A program made the translations under genes and the position numbers. Of a stretch of DNA of 64,000 nt, positions 8,055 to 17,260 are shown piece after piece. The stretch spans positions 6,634,001-6,698,000 of the forward strand of contig NZ_JAMZDZ010000001.1 in the NCBI RefSeq assembly GCF_024172085.1. The letters are read 5' to 3'. The notes under the pieces are model-generated. The model ran no database searches. It was not told where the DNA came from and saw only the letters and a program-made list of their open reading frames with translations. Source of the DNA: Hamadaea flava (GTDB taxonomy: Bacteria > Actinomycetota > Actinomycetes > Mycobacteriales > Micromonosporaceae). The first letter of the stretch is position 1; the number at the start of each line of letters is the position of its first letter.

Positions 8055-10787
8055 TCAGGAATCGCCGCCGGTCTCGCCCGCCGGGGCGGCCGTGACGTCC
8101 TCGATCGCGTACTTGCGGGAGGCGTCGGCGACCACGCTGGCCGGGATCTCGCCGCGGTGGGCGAGCTGGGACAGCGTCGCGACCACGATCGACTCGGCGT
8201 CGACGTGGAAGTGGCGGCGCAGCGCCGAGCGGGTGTCGGACAGCCCGAACCCGTCGGTGCCGAGCGAGGTGTAGTCGCCCGGGACCCAGCGGGAGATCAG
8301 GTCCGGGACGGCCCGCATCCAGTCGGAGACGGCCACCTTCGGGCCGGTCGAGCCGGCCAGCGCCTGGGCGACATACGGCGTACGCGGGGAGTCGGGGTTG
8401 AGCAGGTTGTGCTGCTCGCACTCGACCGCGTCGCGGCGCAGCTCGGTCCAGCTCGTCGCGGACCACACGTCGGCCGAGACGCCCCAGTCCTGGGCGAGCA
8501 GCTCCTGGGCGCGCATCGCCCACTGCATGCCGATGCCGGAGGCCAGGATGTGCGCCTTCGGCCCGTCGCCGGTCGCCGGGGAGTACCGGTAGAGGCCCTT
8601 GAGGAGGCCGTCGACGTCCACATTCTCCGGCTCGACCGGCTGCGAGATCGGCTCGTTGTAGATCGTCAGGTAGTAGTAGATGTCCTCCGGCTGGTCGCCG
8701 TACATCCGGCGCAGGCCGTCCTGCACGATGTGGGCGATCTCGAAGGCGAACGCCGGGTCGTACGTGACGGCGGCCGGGTTCGTCGCCGCGAGGAGCAGCG
8801 AGTGGCCGTCCTCGTGCTGGAGACCTTCCCCGTTCAGCGTGGTACGCCCAGCGGTCGCGCCGAGCAGGAAGCCGCGCGCCATCTGGTCAGCGGCCGCCCA
8901 CAGCCCGTCGGCGGTGCGCTGGAAGCCGAACATCGAGTAGAAGATGTAGACCGGGATCATCGGCTCGTCGTGGATCGCGTACGAGCTGCCGGCCGCGGTG
9001 AACGAGCCGACCGAGCCGACCTCGTTGATGCCCTCGTGCAGGATCTGCCCGGCGGTCGACTCCTTGTAGGAGAGGAACAGCTCCCGGTCGACCGGCGTGT
9101 AGGTCTGCCCGTGCGGCGAGTAGATCTTCGCGGTCGGGAAGAGCGAGTCCATGCCGAAGGTGCGGGCCTCGTCCGGGATGATCGGCACCCAGCGCGAACC
9201 GATGTTCTTGTCCCGCATCAGGTCCTTGAAGAGCCGGACGAAGGCCATCGTGGTGGCGACCTTCTGCTTGCCCGAGCCCTTCTTGATGTCCTTGTAGAGG
9301 TCGTCGCCCGGCAGCACCAGCTTCTTGCTCTCGGTACGCCGGCTCGGCAGGCTGCCGCCGAGGGAGTTCCGCCGCTCCATCAGGTACTGGTACTCGGTGG
9401 AGTCCTTGCCCGGGTGGAAGTAGGGCGGCTCGTACGGGTTGGCCTCGAGGACCGAGTCGGGGATGTCCAGGTAGAGGCGGTCCCGGAAGGACTTGAGGTC
9501 GTCCAGGGTCAGCTTCTTCATCTGGTGCGTCGCGTTGCGGCCCTCGAAGTGGGAGCCCAGCGTCCAGCCCTTGATCGTCTTGGCGAGGATCACGGTCGGC
9601 TGGCCGGTGTGCTCGGTCGCCGCCTTGTAGGCCGCGTAGAGCTTGCGGTAGTCGTGCCCGCCGCGCTTGAGGCCCCAGACCTCGTCGTCGCTCATGTCCT
9701 CGACCATCTTGCGGGTCCGCGCGTCGCGGCCGAAGAAGTGCTCCCGCACGTACGCCCCGGACTCGGCCTTGTACGTCTGGTAGTCGCCGTCGGGCGTGGC
9801 GTTCATCAGGTTCACCAGCGCGCCGTCGGTGTCGGCGGCGAGCAGCGGGTCCCACTCACGACCCCAGATGACCTTGATGACGTTCCAGCCGGCGCCCCGG
9901 AAGAAGGCCTCCAGCTCCTGGATGACCTTGCCGTTGCCGCGGACCGGCCCGTCGAGGCGCTGCAGGTTGCAGTTGATGACGAAGGTGAGGTTGTCCAGTT
10001 CTTCGCGGGCGGCGACGCCGATCGCGCCCAGCGTCTCGGGCTCGTCCATCTCGCCGTCGCCGAGGAACGCCCATACTCGCTGGTCGGACGTGTCCTTGAT
10101 GCCCCGGTGCTGGAGGTAGCGGTTGAACCGGGCCTGGTAGATGGCGTTGACGCCGCCGAGGCCCATGGAGACCGTCGGGAACTCCCAGAAGTCCGGCATG
10201 AGGCGCGGGTGCGGGTAGGACGGCAGGCCGCCGCCGGGGTGGCTCAGCTCCTGCCGGAAGCCGTCCATCTGCTGCTCGGTCAGCCGGCCTTCGAGGTACG
10301 CGCGCGCGTACATGCCGGGGGAGGCGTGACCCTGGTAGAAGATCTGGTCACCGCCGCCGGGGTGGTTCTTGCCCCGGAAGAAGTGGTTGAAACCCACCTC
10401 GTAGAGGCTCGCGCTGGAGGCGAAGGTCGAGATGTGCCCGCCGACGCCGATGCCGGGGCGCTGCGCGCGGTGCACGGCCATGGCGGCGTTCCAGCGGATG
10501 TACGCCCGCAGCCGGCGCTCGACGTGCTCGTCGCCGGGGAACCAGGGCTCCCGCTCCGGGGTGATGGTGTTGATGTAGTCGGTCGTGGTGAGCGGGGGTA
10601 CGCCCACCTGGCGCTCGCGGGCTCGTTCGAGCAGGCGGAGCATGACATAGCGAGCGCGTTTGGCGCCGCGCTCGTCGATCACGCCGTCGAGCGACTCGAC
10701 CCATTCAGCCGTTTCCTGCGGGTCGATGTCCGGCAGCTGGCTGGGCAGGCCGTCGCTGATGACCGGGCGCTTGCGTTCGGTGGACAC
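8055..10787 (-). CDS. aceE: Pyruvate dehydrogenase E1 component, homodimeric type
   Basis: The 910-residue product matches the AceE length and sequence pattern: [57 protein letters not shown]-binding [10 protein letters not shown] at 243-252 with [10 protein letters not shown] about 28 residues on, and a transketolase-like C-terminal half. It decarboxylates pyruvate and passes acetyl to E2 lipoyl groups; no E2 or E3 gene lies nearby. The GTG start at 10787 follows GAGGGAA by about six bases. The sequence upstream (10800-10850) is locally AT-rich and probably holds the promoter. Actinobacteria use this E1 with shared E2/E3 of the 2-oxoglutarate complex. Confidence 0.97.
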   Translation of the reverse strand: MSTERKRPVISDGLPSQLPDIDPQETAEWVESLDGVIDERGAKRARYVMLRLLERARERQVGVPPLTTTDYINTITPEREPWFPGDEHVERRLRAYIRWNAAMAVHRAQRPGIGVGGHISTFASSASLYEVGFNHFFRGKNHPGGGDQIFYQGHASPGMYARAYLEGRLTEQQMDGFRQELSHPGGGLPSYPHPRLMPDFWEFPTVSMGLGGVNAIYQARFNRYLQHRGIKDTSDQRVWAFLGDGEMDEPETLGAIGVAAREELDNLTFVINCNLQRLDGPVRGNGKVIQELEAFFRGAGWNVIKVIWGREWDPLLAADTDGALVNLMNATPDGDYQTYKAESGAYVREHFFGRDARTRKMVEDMSDDEVWGLKRGGHDYRKLYAAYKAATEHTGQPTVILAKTIKGWTLGSHFEGRNATHQMKKLTLDDLKSFRDRLYLDIPDSVLEANPYEPPYFHPGKDSTEYQYLMERRNSLGGSLPSRRTESKKLVLPGDDLYKDIKKGSGKQKVATTMAFVRLFKDLMRDKNIGSRWVPIIPDEARTFGMDSLFPTAKIYSPHGQTYTPVDRELFLSYKESTAGQILHEGINEVGSVGSFTAAGSSYAIHDEPMIPVYIFYSMFGFQRTADGLWAAADQMARGFLLGATAGRTTLNGEGLQHEDGHSLLLAATNPAAVTYDPAFAFEIAHIVQDGLRRMYGDQPEDIYYYLTIYNEPISQPVEPENVDVDGLLKGLYRYSPATGDGPKAHILASGIGMQWAMRAQELLAQDWGVSADVWSATSWTELRRDAVECEQHNLLNPDSPRTPYVAQALAGSTGPKVAVSDWMRAVPDLISRWVPGDYTSLGTDGFGLSDTRSALRRHFHVDAESIVVATLSQLAHRGEIPASVVADASRKYAIEDVTAAPAGETGGDS

Positions 10788-10970
10788 AGGCGTTCCCTCG
10801 CGTTTGTGTGGAAGTAGACCTTGTTATTTGGTGTTTAGTGGCGCGGTGTGACTGTGGTACGTCACGTTCATCCTGCCTCGCCGACCCCGTCCTCGTCACG
10901 CCGAACGCGAACGGATGCGATCCGCGACACGCCTACTGACCAGTAACATCGCAAGATCACGCTCGGATGA

Positions 10971-11858
10971 TCATGCCCGAGCCTGGAGTGCGGCGCGAAT
11001 CTCACCCACCACGGCTGGGAAGTCGTCGTGCAGCCGGGCGGCCGTGACGTGGAGGACGAGCCAGCCCGCGCCGAGGACGCGGTTGAGCCGGGTTCGGTCG
11101 CGTTCGAGCTGCTCACGCGAGGGGTGCCAGGGCCCGGCGTACTCCACGGCGACCCGTGCGCCCGGCCAGGCGAGGCCGAGCCGGGCGATCACCCGGCCCT
11201 CGTGGGCCAGGACGAACTGGGTGACCGGCGGCGGCAGACCAGCCTGGACGAGGCGTACGCGCAGCCGGCTCGCCGGCGGGGACTCGGCGGCCGGGTCGGC
11301 GAGCGCGACGGTCTCGGACACACGCCGCCAGCCCGGCTCGTCCCGCTGCCCGGCCAGGTACGCCGTCAGCTCGGGCGCGCGCAGGACACCCCGGGCGAGG
11401 AGCACGTCGAGGTGGGCGACCGCCTCCTCGGCCGGATGCCACCGGCACAGATCCCAGCAGGTCCGCAGCGGCGTGGTGATCCGTACGCCGTCGCGTACGG
11501 CGAGCACCTGCGAGGGGGCCAGCGGGCCCCGGCGGATCCGCAGGCCCGTCACCGGCCCGAAGTCCCGGACGCTCAGCACCTCGACGGGGTCGTCCAACCC
11601 CGCCAGGGACGCCCCGTGCAGAGCGGCCGCGGACCGCCCGCCGATCGCGGCGCCGGGCGGAATCGCGTACCGTCCGGCGGCCCAGGCGCGTACCTCGTGA
11701 GTGAGTTGGATGTCGGCGTCGGCGTACACGTCCCGGAAGAGCCGGCGCCAGCCGGTCGAGCGCAGATCGCTCGGGGTGAGCAGGCCGAGCCTCCGGGCCT
11801 CGCTGCCACGGAAGATCCGGCGGCGCAGCTCGGGTGGACGGCGCGGTGGTCGGGGCAT
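10971..11858 (-). CDS. AbiEi-like N-terminal domain plus DUF559-type nuclease-fold protein with altered active site
   Basis: The ATG at 11858 gives 295 residues; a longer GTG-started form to 11939 is possible. The N-terminal part (about 1-130: RRIFRGSEARRLGLLTPSDLR, PPGAAIGGRSAAALHG, ITTPLRTCWDLCRWHP) looks like the AbiEi antitoxin/DNA-binding fold common in actinobacteria. The C-terminal part (about 185-290: VIARLGLAWPGARVAVEYAG, HPSREQLERDRTRLNRVLGAGW) is DUF559/Vsr-like. In most relatives the segment reads DLAWP with an EYDG; here Asp is replaced by Gly and EYDG by EYAG, so nuclease activity is doubtful. No toxin partner is adjacent. The role is unknown. Confidence 0.7.
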   Translation of the reverse strand: MPRPPRRPPELRRRIFRGSEARRLGLLTPSDLRSTGWRRLFRDVYADADIQLTHEVRAWAAGRYAIPPGAAIGGRSAAALHGASLAGLDDPVEVLSVRDFGPVTGLRIRRGPLAPSQVLAVRDGVRITTPLRTCWDLCRWHPAEEAVAHLDVLLARGVLRAPELTAYLAGQRDEPGWRRVSETVALADPAAESPPASRLRVRLVQAGLPPPVTQFVLAHEGRVIARLGLAWPGARVAVEYAGPWHPSREQLERDRTRLNRVLGAGWLVLHVTAARLHDDFPAVVGEIRAALQARA

Positions 11859-12013
11859 GCCGACGACGATGCGGCCGGACGCGGGCGAGCCGCCACCGCG
11901 GAATCGGCCGCGCTGTGGACGACGGCCGGATGTGGACAACTCCCGCCCGGCGGAGGCGGGAGCCCCGGAAAGGGCGATAGGCGTACGTGTCCGCCAGGCA
12001 TAGTCTGCCCTCC

Positions 12014-12448
12014 ATGCATACGCCGCGGTGGCTCGGAGTCCTGCTCGTCGGCTACTCGCTGGTGCCGCTGGTCAACGCGACCGTGCCGGCCGTCGCCCAC
12101 CTGGCCGGGCAGCGGCTGACCGTCTCGCACGACGGCTCCGACTCCTACGAATGCCTCAGCGACCTCGGCGCGCCACCGCTCGCCGGGCTGTACGGCGGCT
12201 GCGACGCGTACGCCCGGCCGGCGGGCGGCGAGCTGCGCCCGGTCACGCTGCGCGGCCCGAGCGAGAAGACCTTCCTGCCGCCCAAGGCCCGCGACACCGC
12301 CTGGGGCTGGGGGCGTCAGGCGTACCTGTGGGAGGGGGCCTCGACCGCGGTGTTCGGCCTAGTCGGCCTGCTGCTGTTTCTGAGTGGCGTGACGTTGCTC
12401 ATCCGCGGCACTCGGCGTACCGATGAGGTCCTAAAGTCGCCCGCATGA
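12014..12448 (+). CDS. Small membrane protein, unknown function
   Basis: The ATG at 12014 has TAGTCT seven bases upstream and no ribosome site, suggesting a leaderless message. The 144-residue product has a hydrophobic N-terminal segment (about 7-28), an external region of about 80 residues with two Cys (SYECLSDLG, YGGCDAY) that could pair, and a second membrane span near 108-132. I do not recognise a family. It overlaps the next gene by ATGA, so the two are probably cotranscribed. Confidence 0.7.
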   Translation: MHTPRWLGVLLVGYSLVPLVNATVPAVAHLAGQRLTVSHDGSDSYECLSDLGAPPLAGLYGGCDAYARPAGGELRPVTLRGPSEKTFLPPKARDTAWGWGRQAYLWEGASTAVFGLVGLLLFLSGVTLLIRGTRRTDEVLKSPA

Positions 12449-13176
12449 GCAAGGTGACGGTGGTGACCGGCGGCAGCCGGGGCATCGGCGCGGCGACCTG
12501 CCGCCTGCTCGCGGAGCGCGGCCACGATCTCGCGGTGGGCTATCGCCGCGATCAGGCCGCCGCCGACGAGGTGGTCCAGTCCGCGAGCAAGCTCGGCGTC
12601 CGGGCGATCGCGGTCCGATTGGACACAGTGGTACGCGATCAGGTGGTGCACCTGTTCGATCGGGCGGAGGCGGAGCTGGGCGAGATCACCGGCCTGGTCA
12701 ACAACGCCGGGATCGGCAGCACGATCGGCCCGTTCGTGGACCTGACGGAGGCGGATCTCCGCCGCGTCGTGGACGTGAACGTGGTCGGCTACTTCCTGGT
12801 CGCGCAGGAGGCGGTCCGCCGGATGAGCGCGGGCGGCTCGATCGTCAACGTCTCGTCGGGCGCGGCCACGACCGGCAGCCCGAACGAATACGTCCATTAC
12901 GCCGCGACGAAAGCGGCCGTCGACACGATGACCGTCGGACTGTCCAAAGAGCTGGGTCCGCGCGGCATCCGGATCAACACCGTCTCGCCCGGCGTGACGC
13001 ATACGGAATTCCACGTGGGCAGCGGCGAACCGGGTCGGGCCGACCGGGTCGGGCCGAATCTGCCGCTGGGCCGCGCCGGCCGGCCCGAGGAGATCGCGTA
13101 CGCGATCGCGTGGCTGCTCAGCGACGAGGCGTCCTACACGACCGGGGCGACGGTGCGGGTGGCCGGCGGCGGCTGA
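12445..13176 (+). CDS. Short-chain dehydrogenase/reductase (FabG-like)
   Basis: The 243-residue classical SDR has the cofactor motif TGGSRGIG at about 8-15, NNAG near 90, a catalytic Ser in VNVSSG, YxxxK as YAATK, and the NTVSPG loop. The Arg after the Gly-rich motif and YRRDQ after the second strand favour NADPH. The likely reaction is reversible reduction of a ketone or sugar; substrate unknown. TAAAGT lies seven bases before the ATG, and the start also overlaps the preceding gene. An IclR-family regulator follows by 16 nt. Confidence 0.93.
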   Translation: MSKVTVVTGGSRGIGAATCRLLAERGHDLAVGYRRDQAAADEVVQSASKLGVRAIAVRLDTVVRDQVVHLFDRAEAELGEITGLVNNAGIGSTIGPFVDLTEADLRRVVDVNVVGYFLVAQEAVRRMSAGGSIVNVSSGAATTGSPNEYVHYAATKAAVDTMTVGLSKELGPRGIRINTVSPGVTHTEFHVGSGEPGRADRVGPNLPLGRAGRPEEIAYAIAWLLSDEASYTTGATVRVAGGG

Positions 13177-13192
13177 CCGCTACGCTTCCGGG

Positions 13193-13927
13193 ATGACCGC
13201 CCTCGACAAGGCCTTCGACGTGCTGGAAAGCCTCGCCGAGCACGAACGCGTGACCGACATCGCGACCGCGACCGGGCTGCCGAAGTCGACCGTGCACCGC
13301 ATCCTGCGGGCGCTCGTCGACCGGGGTTTCGCGCGCAGCGACGGCAACGGCGGCTACCTGCCTGGACCCCGGATCTTCACGCTCGCGGGGAAGGTCACGC
13401 ACCGGTTCGACCCCGCTCGGCAGGCCGGTCCGGCGCTGGCGCGGCTGCGCGACACCACCGGGCACACGGTGCACTTCGCGCTGCGTACGGGGGACGAGGC
13501 GGTCTACATCGAGAAGCTGATGGGACTACGCCCCTACCAGATGACCTCCCGGATCGGCATGACGATCGACCTCCACTCGACGGCGATCGGCAAGGCGATC
13601 CTGGCGGACCAGACCGACGACGAGGTCACGGCGTTCTGCGAACGTTCCGGGCTGCCCCGGCGTACGCCGAACACGCGCACCACGCCGGTCGCGTTGCTGG
13701 CCGACCTCGCCCAGGTACGCGTACGGGGTTATGCCGTGGACGACGAGGAGAACGAAGCCGGGATCGTCTGTGTCGGGGCGGCCGTCCACGACCACGCCGG
13801 CCGGCTCATCGGCGGGATCAGCGTGTCCACGCTGCGCCACGAGGTGTCCACATCAGACGCGTACGCCTTCGGCCCGACCGTCGTGGCGGCGGCGCGCGAG
13901 GCTTCCCAGTCCCTCGGCGCCCCCTGA
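13193..13927 (+). CDS. IclR-family transcriptional regulator
   Basis: The 244-residue product has an N-terminal winged helix (about 1-62, VTDIATATGLPKSTVHRIL as recognition region) and the IclR GAF-like effector domain (RIGMTIDLHSTAIGKAIL, a Cys in AFCERSGLP, DDEENEAGIVCVGAAV, GGISVSTLR). The ATG has TACGCT six bases upstream. IclR proteins usually control adjacent catabolic genes; the SDR gene just upstream is the nearest candidate. The effector cannot be read from sequence. Confidence 0.93.
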   Translation: MTALDKAFDVLESLAEHERVTDIATATGLPKSTVHRILRALVDRGFARSDGNGGYLPGPRIFTLAGKVTHRFDPARQAGPALARLRDTTGHTVHFALRTGDEAVYIEKLMGLRPYQMTSRIGMTIDLHSTAIGKAILADQTDDEVTAFCERSGLPRRTPNTRTTPVALLADLAQVRVRGYAVDDEENEAGIVCVGAAVHDHAGRLIGGISVSTLRHEVSTSDAYAFGPTVVAAAREASQSLGAP

Positions 13928-13937
13928 GGCGCTTTGC

Positions 13938-13998
13938 TGCAGATCACGGTTGCGCATGCCATCTCGGGCGCCGGAGGCATGCACAACCGTGATCTGCA
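13938..13998. repeat. 61-nt palindromic intergenic element, copy 1
   Basis: The left arm starts TGCAGATCACGGTTG and the right arm ends CAACCGTGATCTGCA. 22 of 23 positions pair around a 15-nt loop. It lies between the convergent IclR and HAD genes. The first 22 bases match copy 2 (50832-50892) at 20 positions, and both elements are 61 nt long. It may act as a bidirectional terminator or be a REP-like repeat. Confidence 0.85.
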
Positions 13999-14021
13999 TG
14001 GAACCAGCGTCAGCGAAAGCG

Positions 14022-14669
14022 TCAGCGGGGAGCGAGGAGGTCGGGGAGTTCGGTGAGCGAGTCGATGACCGTCGCCCGGTCGGCCTGCGGCCGGGTGGCG
14101 TGCAGGAAACCCCAGGGCCCCCGGCGAATCAGCACCGGCATCATCCCGGCATGCGCGGCGGGGAGCACGTCGTTGTCGAGCCGGTCGCCGACGTAGCAGA
14201 TGGCCGCGGGCGCGGCCCGCGCCACCTCCGCGACCTTGGTGAAGAAGGCGGGTTCCGGCTTCTCCACGCCCCATTCGGCGGAGGTGAAGATCGCGTCGGC
14301 GGGCAGATCCATGCGCGCCAGCGCGTCTCGCGCCTGCGGCGGCTGGTTGCCCGCGATGACCACCCGCAGCCCTCGTCCGCGCAGCTCGCCGAGTGCGGCC
14401 CGGACGTCGGGGTAGAGGTCCTCGGCGTCGAAGTTCTCGCGCAGCCCGTCCGGGTCGTCCACGGCCCACCGGGAGACGGCGTCGTCCACATCGAACCCTG
14501 GCTCGAACATCTCGAAGATGTCCCGGTGCGGGCGGTCGAGGGCGGCCGCGCCGCCGAGCGCGCCGAGGAACGTGAACACCGGTACGCCCAGCCGCTGCGC
14601 CCAGCGCGTCCAGATCCGGGTCTCGTCGATGAGGGTCTCACCGACGTCGAAGACCACCGCCTTGATCAT
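14022..14669 (-). CDS. HAD-superfamily hydrolase
   Basis: The ATG at 14669 has TACAGT seven bases upstream, which supports this start over longer frames. The 215-residue product has motif I FDVGETLIDE (second acidic residue replaced by Gly), a helical cap, motif II VIAGNQPP, motif III Lys in GVEKPEPAFF, and motif IV YVGDRLDNDV. The enzyme is likely a phosphatase or related hydrolase of small molecules. The DVG variant of motif I occurs in several HAD branches including YihX, so phosphatase activity is still possible. It is probably a single-gene unit, convergent with iclR. Confidence 0.88.
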   Translation of the reverse strand: MIKAVVFDVGETLIDETRIWTRWAQRLGVPVFTFLGALGGAAALDRPHRDIFEMFEPGFDVDDAVSRWAVDDPDGLRENFDAEDLYPDVRAALGELRGRGLRVVIAGNQPPQARDALARMDLPADAIFTSAEWGVEKPEPAFFTKVAEVARAAPAAICYVGDRLDNDVLPAAHAGMMPVLIRRGPWGFLHATRPQADRATVIDSLTELPDLLAPR

Positions 14670-14683
14670 GCGTACAACTGTAG

Positions 14684-15331
14684 TCACCGGGTGAGGCGGC
14701 GTCGGGCCTTGTCCCGGAACCCCTCGGTGACCCCGTCGCCGGTGAGTAGCCGGGGCAGCAGGGCCGGTTCGAGGGTGACGGCCCGGAACGCCTCGCCGAT
14801 GGTGACCCCGTCGGCCGGACGATCCAGGACCTCGATCGAGTCGCCGGCCCGGACCAGGCCGGGCGACACCACCCGCAGGTACGCACCCGGTCGTGCGACC
14901 TTCGTGAACGTCTTGACCCAGCCCTGTTCGGCCATCCAGGCGGCGAAGGTGCCGCATGGGATGCGCGGATCGGTGACCTCCAGGACGAGGTCGTCGCCGA
15001 CGCGCCAGCGCTCGCCCATCAACGCCCCGGTGACGTCCAGGCCGGACGTCGTCAGGTTCTCGCCGAAGCAGCCGCCCGGCAGGTCCCGGCCCAGTTCACC
15101 GGACCACCAGTCGAGGTCCTCCCGGGCGTACGCGTAGACCGCCTGGACGTCGCCGCCGTGGTGGCGGCGGTCGCAGACGACGTCGCCGGTGAGCCCGCTG
15201 CCGATGCCCGTGTCGCGGGGGCCGGGCGCCTGCACGAAGACCGGCTCGAGGACCGGTCGCTTGTCGATGCCGGTGACCCCGACCTCGGAGGCCTCCGTCT
15301 CCCGCCGTACGCCCAGATTCACCGAGATCAC
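14684..15331 (-). CDS. MOSC domain protein (YiiM-like)
   Basis: The sequence ISVNLGVRRE...GIDKRPV is followed by HHGGDVQAVYAYAREDLDWW, the MOSC Cys segment GGCFGENLTTSG, and DPRIPCGTFAAWM. This is typical of YiiM-like molybdenum-cofactor sulfurase C-terminal domain proteins, which reduce N-hydroxylated bases or carry sulfur on the Cys. I chose the GTG at 15331 because GGGAGG lies eight bases upstream; an in-frame GTG at 15340 would abut that site. The C-terminus extends about 50 residues past the core. Confidence 0.85.
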   Translation of the reverse strand: MISVNLGVRRETEASEVGVTGIDKRPVLEPVFVQAPGPRDTGIGSGLTGDVVCDRRHHGGDVQAVYAYAREDLDWWSGELGRDLPGGCFGENLTTSGLDVTGALMGERWRVGDDLVLEVTDPRIPCGTFAAWMAEQGWVKTFTKVARPGAYLRVVSPGLVRAGDSIEVLDRPADGVTIGEAFRAVTLEPALLPRLLTGDGVTEGFRDKARRRLTR

Positions 15332-15366
15332 ATACGCCACCTCCCGATCCTAGCTAACCTGAGGTC

Positions 15367-15567
15367 ATGCGCCGCTTGCTCGCAGTGGCCGCCAGCACCT
15401 TGGCCACCGGGCTGCTCATCGGGACACCAGCGTTCGCCGACGCGACCGTCACCGCTTCGCCCGAGACGGTTCGACCCGGCGGCACCACTACCGTCACCGC
15501 AGGTTCGCGGGACGGCGAGTACCAGGACAACGTGGTGGTCTTCGCCGTCTTGACCGGCGTCCGCTAG
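15367..15567 (+). CDS. Short secreted protein, possibly truncated
   Basis: The 66-residue product has a clear signal peptide (MRRLLAVAAST..., cleavage after AFA near residue 24). The mature part DATVTASPETVRPGGTTTVTA resembles the first strands of cell-surface Ig-like domains in related actinobacteria. It ends early at VLTGVR. Those relatives are longer as I recall, so this may be a fragment. TAACCT lies six bases before the ATG, and its TAG stop forms part of the -10 box of the next gene. Confidence 0.6.
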   Translation: MRRLLAVAASTLATGLLIGTPAFADATVTASPETVRPGGTTTVTAGSRDGEYQDNVVVFAVLTGVR

Positions 15568-15576
15568 CTTCGGACC

Positions 15577-16386
15577 ATGCGGATCAGGATCATCGACGCC
15601 TTCACCGAGGAGGCGTTCCGGGGCAACCAGGCGGGCGTGTGCGTGCTGCCCGACGGCGACTGGCCGGACGAGGGCTGGATGCAGCGGGTCGCAGCCGAGC
15701 TGAACTGCGCCGAGACGGCGTTCACCCGGCCCGCCGGGGAGCGGTGGGGACTGCGCTGGTTCACACCGGCCACCGAGGTCGCGATGTGCGGGCACGCGAC
15801 GCTGGCGACCGCGCACGCGCTGCACGAGGACGGCCTCGCCGACGAGGTCCGGTTCGCCACGCTCAGCGGCGAGCTGCGTACCGCGGTCGGGCCGGACGGG
15901 CTGATCACGATGGACTTCCCGGTCAGCCCGCCCACGCCGGCCGACGCTCCGCCGTCGCTTGTGGACTCGCTCGGCGTCCGGCCGCTCGGCGTCTACGACA
16001 CCGGCGACCTGGGCGACCTCCTCGTCGAGCTGCCGTCGGCGACCGCCGTGCGCGAGCTGCGCCCCGATCTGGCGGGTCTCGCCGGACTCGGCACCCGCTG
16101 CGTCATCGTCACGGCGCCCGCCGAACCCGGCTCCGGCCAGGACTTCGTCTCCCGCGTCTTCTGCCCCGGCGTGGGCGTACCGGAGGATCCGGTCACCGGC
16201 AGCGCGCATACCGCGCTCGCCCCGTTCTGGAGCATGCGATTCGGCGTGACGTCGCTCGTGGGCCTGCAGGCCTCGCCACGCTCCGGCCAGGTTCGCGTCG
16301 AGCTGCGCGGCTCGCGCGTGATTCTCCAGGGGTACGCCGTGACGGTGCTGGACGGAGTCCTGACGGAGCGGGCGGTGCGCTCGTGA
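15577..16386 (+). CDS. PhzF-family isomerase/epimerase-like protein
   Basis: The 269-residue product has PhzF features: MRIRIIDAFTEEAFRGNQAGVC at the start, acid/base Glu in LNCAETAF near residue 47, TEVAMCGHATLATAHAL, and a second-half SRVFCPGVGVPEDPVTGSAHTAL mirroring the first. PhzF proteins catalyse proton shifts without cofactor in a two-domain barrel; most members outside phenazine clusters have unknown substrates. No phenazine genes are nearby. TAGCTT lies six bases before the ATG. The following GNAT gene overlaps by GTGA. Confidence 0.92.
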   Translation: MRIRIIDAFTEEAFRGNQAGVCVLPDGDWPDEGWMQRVAAELNCAETAFTRPAGERWGLRWFTPATEVAMCGHATLATAHALHEDGLADEVRFATLSGELRTAVGPDGLITMDFPVSPPTPADAPPSLVDSLGVRPLGVYDTGDLGDLLVELPSATAVRELRPDLAGLAGLGTRCVIVTAPAEPGSGQDFVSRVFCPGVGVPEDPVTGSAHTALAPFWSMRFGVTSLVGLQASPRSGQVRVELRGSRVILQGYAVTVLDGVLTERAVRS

Positions 16387-16856
16387 TCCGGCCGGCGACC
16401 CGCTCCGACGTCCCGGCGATCCTGGCGATGATCGCCGAGCTGGCCGAGTTCGAGAAGGCCCCACAGGAGGCGGTCGCCACCGCCGAGCAACTGGACGAGG
16501 CACTTTTCGGGCCGAATCCCGCCGCGTACGCCCACGTCGCGGTGGACTCGGCGGGCGAGACGGTCGGCTTCGCGCTCTGGTTCCTGAACTTCTCGACCTG
16601 GCGCGGTGTGCACGGCATCTACCTCGAAGACCTCTATGTACGCCCAGCCGCCCGGGGTGGTGGCCACGGCAAGGCGCTGCTCCGCGAGCTGGCCCGCATC
16701 TGCGTCGAGCGCGGGTATGCCCGCCTCGACTGGTGGGTGCTCGACTGGAACCCGGCTCGGTCGTTCTACGAGTCGCTGGGCGCGTCCGCCCTCACCGAAT
16801 GGGTGCCCTACCGCCTCACGGATGACGCGCTCACCGCACTTGCCGCCGGCGAGTAA
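16383..16856 (+). CDS. GNAT-family N-acetyltransferase
   Basis: The GTG start overlaps the phzF stop by four bases. The 157-residue protein has IRPATRSDVPAILAMIAELAEFEK, YLEDLYVRPAARGGGHGKALL (acetyl-CoA pyrophosphate loop) and RLDWWVLDWNPARSFYESLGA. This pattern is typical of diamine/thialysine acetyltransferase-like (SSAT2-type) GNATs, so a small amine substrate is plausible. It probably forms an operon with phzF and ends at a strong palindrome. Confidence 0.9.
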   Translation: MIRPATRSDVPAILAMIAELAEFEKAPQEAVATAEQLDEALFGPNPAAYAHVAVDSAGETVGFALWFLNFSTWRGVHGIYLEDLYVRPAARGGGHGKALLRELARICVERGYARLDWWVLDWNPARSFYESLGASALTEWVPYRLTDDALTALAAGE

Positions 16857-16865
16857 GCGCGTTTT

Positions 16866-16919
16866 GTTGATCTAGGCGAGAAATGGCTGCCCGGGCGACC
16901 GTTTCTCGCCTAGATCAAC
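16866..16919. repeat. 54-nt intergenic palindrome, 18-bp perfect stem with GATC
   Basis: GTTGATCTAGGCGAGAAA pairs perfectly with its complement at 16902-16919 around an 18-nt loop. It starts nine bases after the GNAT stop, so it is probably the operon terminator. It has no T tract. I recall similar GTTGATC-type palindromes as common in Micromonospora intergenic regions, but could not check. Confidence 0.8.
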
Positions 16920-16935
16920 CGGGAACGAGCAGGGC

Positions 16936-17202
16936 ATGAACGCGAACAAGATCATGTACAAGCCGGTGGGCCTCATCGGCGGCGCGTTGGCGGGCGTACT
17001 CGCCGGCATTGCGTTCAAGCAGGTCTGGCGGCTCGCCTCGGGCGAACCCGACGCGCCCAAGGCGACCGATGAGAGCAGCCACTGGCCGGAGATCCTGCTC
17101 GCGGCGGCGGTGCAGGGCGCGATCTTCGCTGTCGTCAAGGCGGCCGTCGACCGTGGGGGCGCGCAGAGCTTCCGCCGGCTCACCGGGAAATGGCCCGCCT
17201 GA
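16936..17202 (+). CDS. DUF4235 membrane protein
   Basis: The 88-residue protein matches DUF4235: NKIMYKPVGLIGGALAGVLAGIAFKQVWR (first span about 8-28), a charged loop ASGEPDAPKATDE, a second span ILLAAAVQGAIFAVVKAAVDRGGA, and a basic end. The function is unknown; the family is restricted to actinobacteria as far as I know. AGCAGGG lies a few bases before the ATG. Confidence 0.88.
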   Translation: MNANKIMYKPVGLIGGALAGVLAGIAFKQVWRLASGEPDAPKATDESSHWPEILLAAAVQGAIFAVVKAAVDRGGAQSFRRLTGKWPA

Positions 17203-17260
17203 ACGCAATAGCACAATCGTCCGATATACGCCGGGTGAGCGCGCCGTTACCTTCGTGTCC

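Noticed and set aside
8040-10817. 925-codon open frame opposite aceE
   Set aside because: Shadow of aceE; low-complexity Val/Arg/Gly product.
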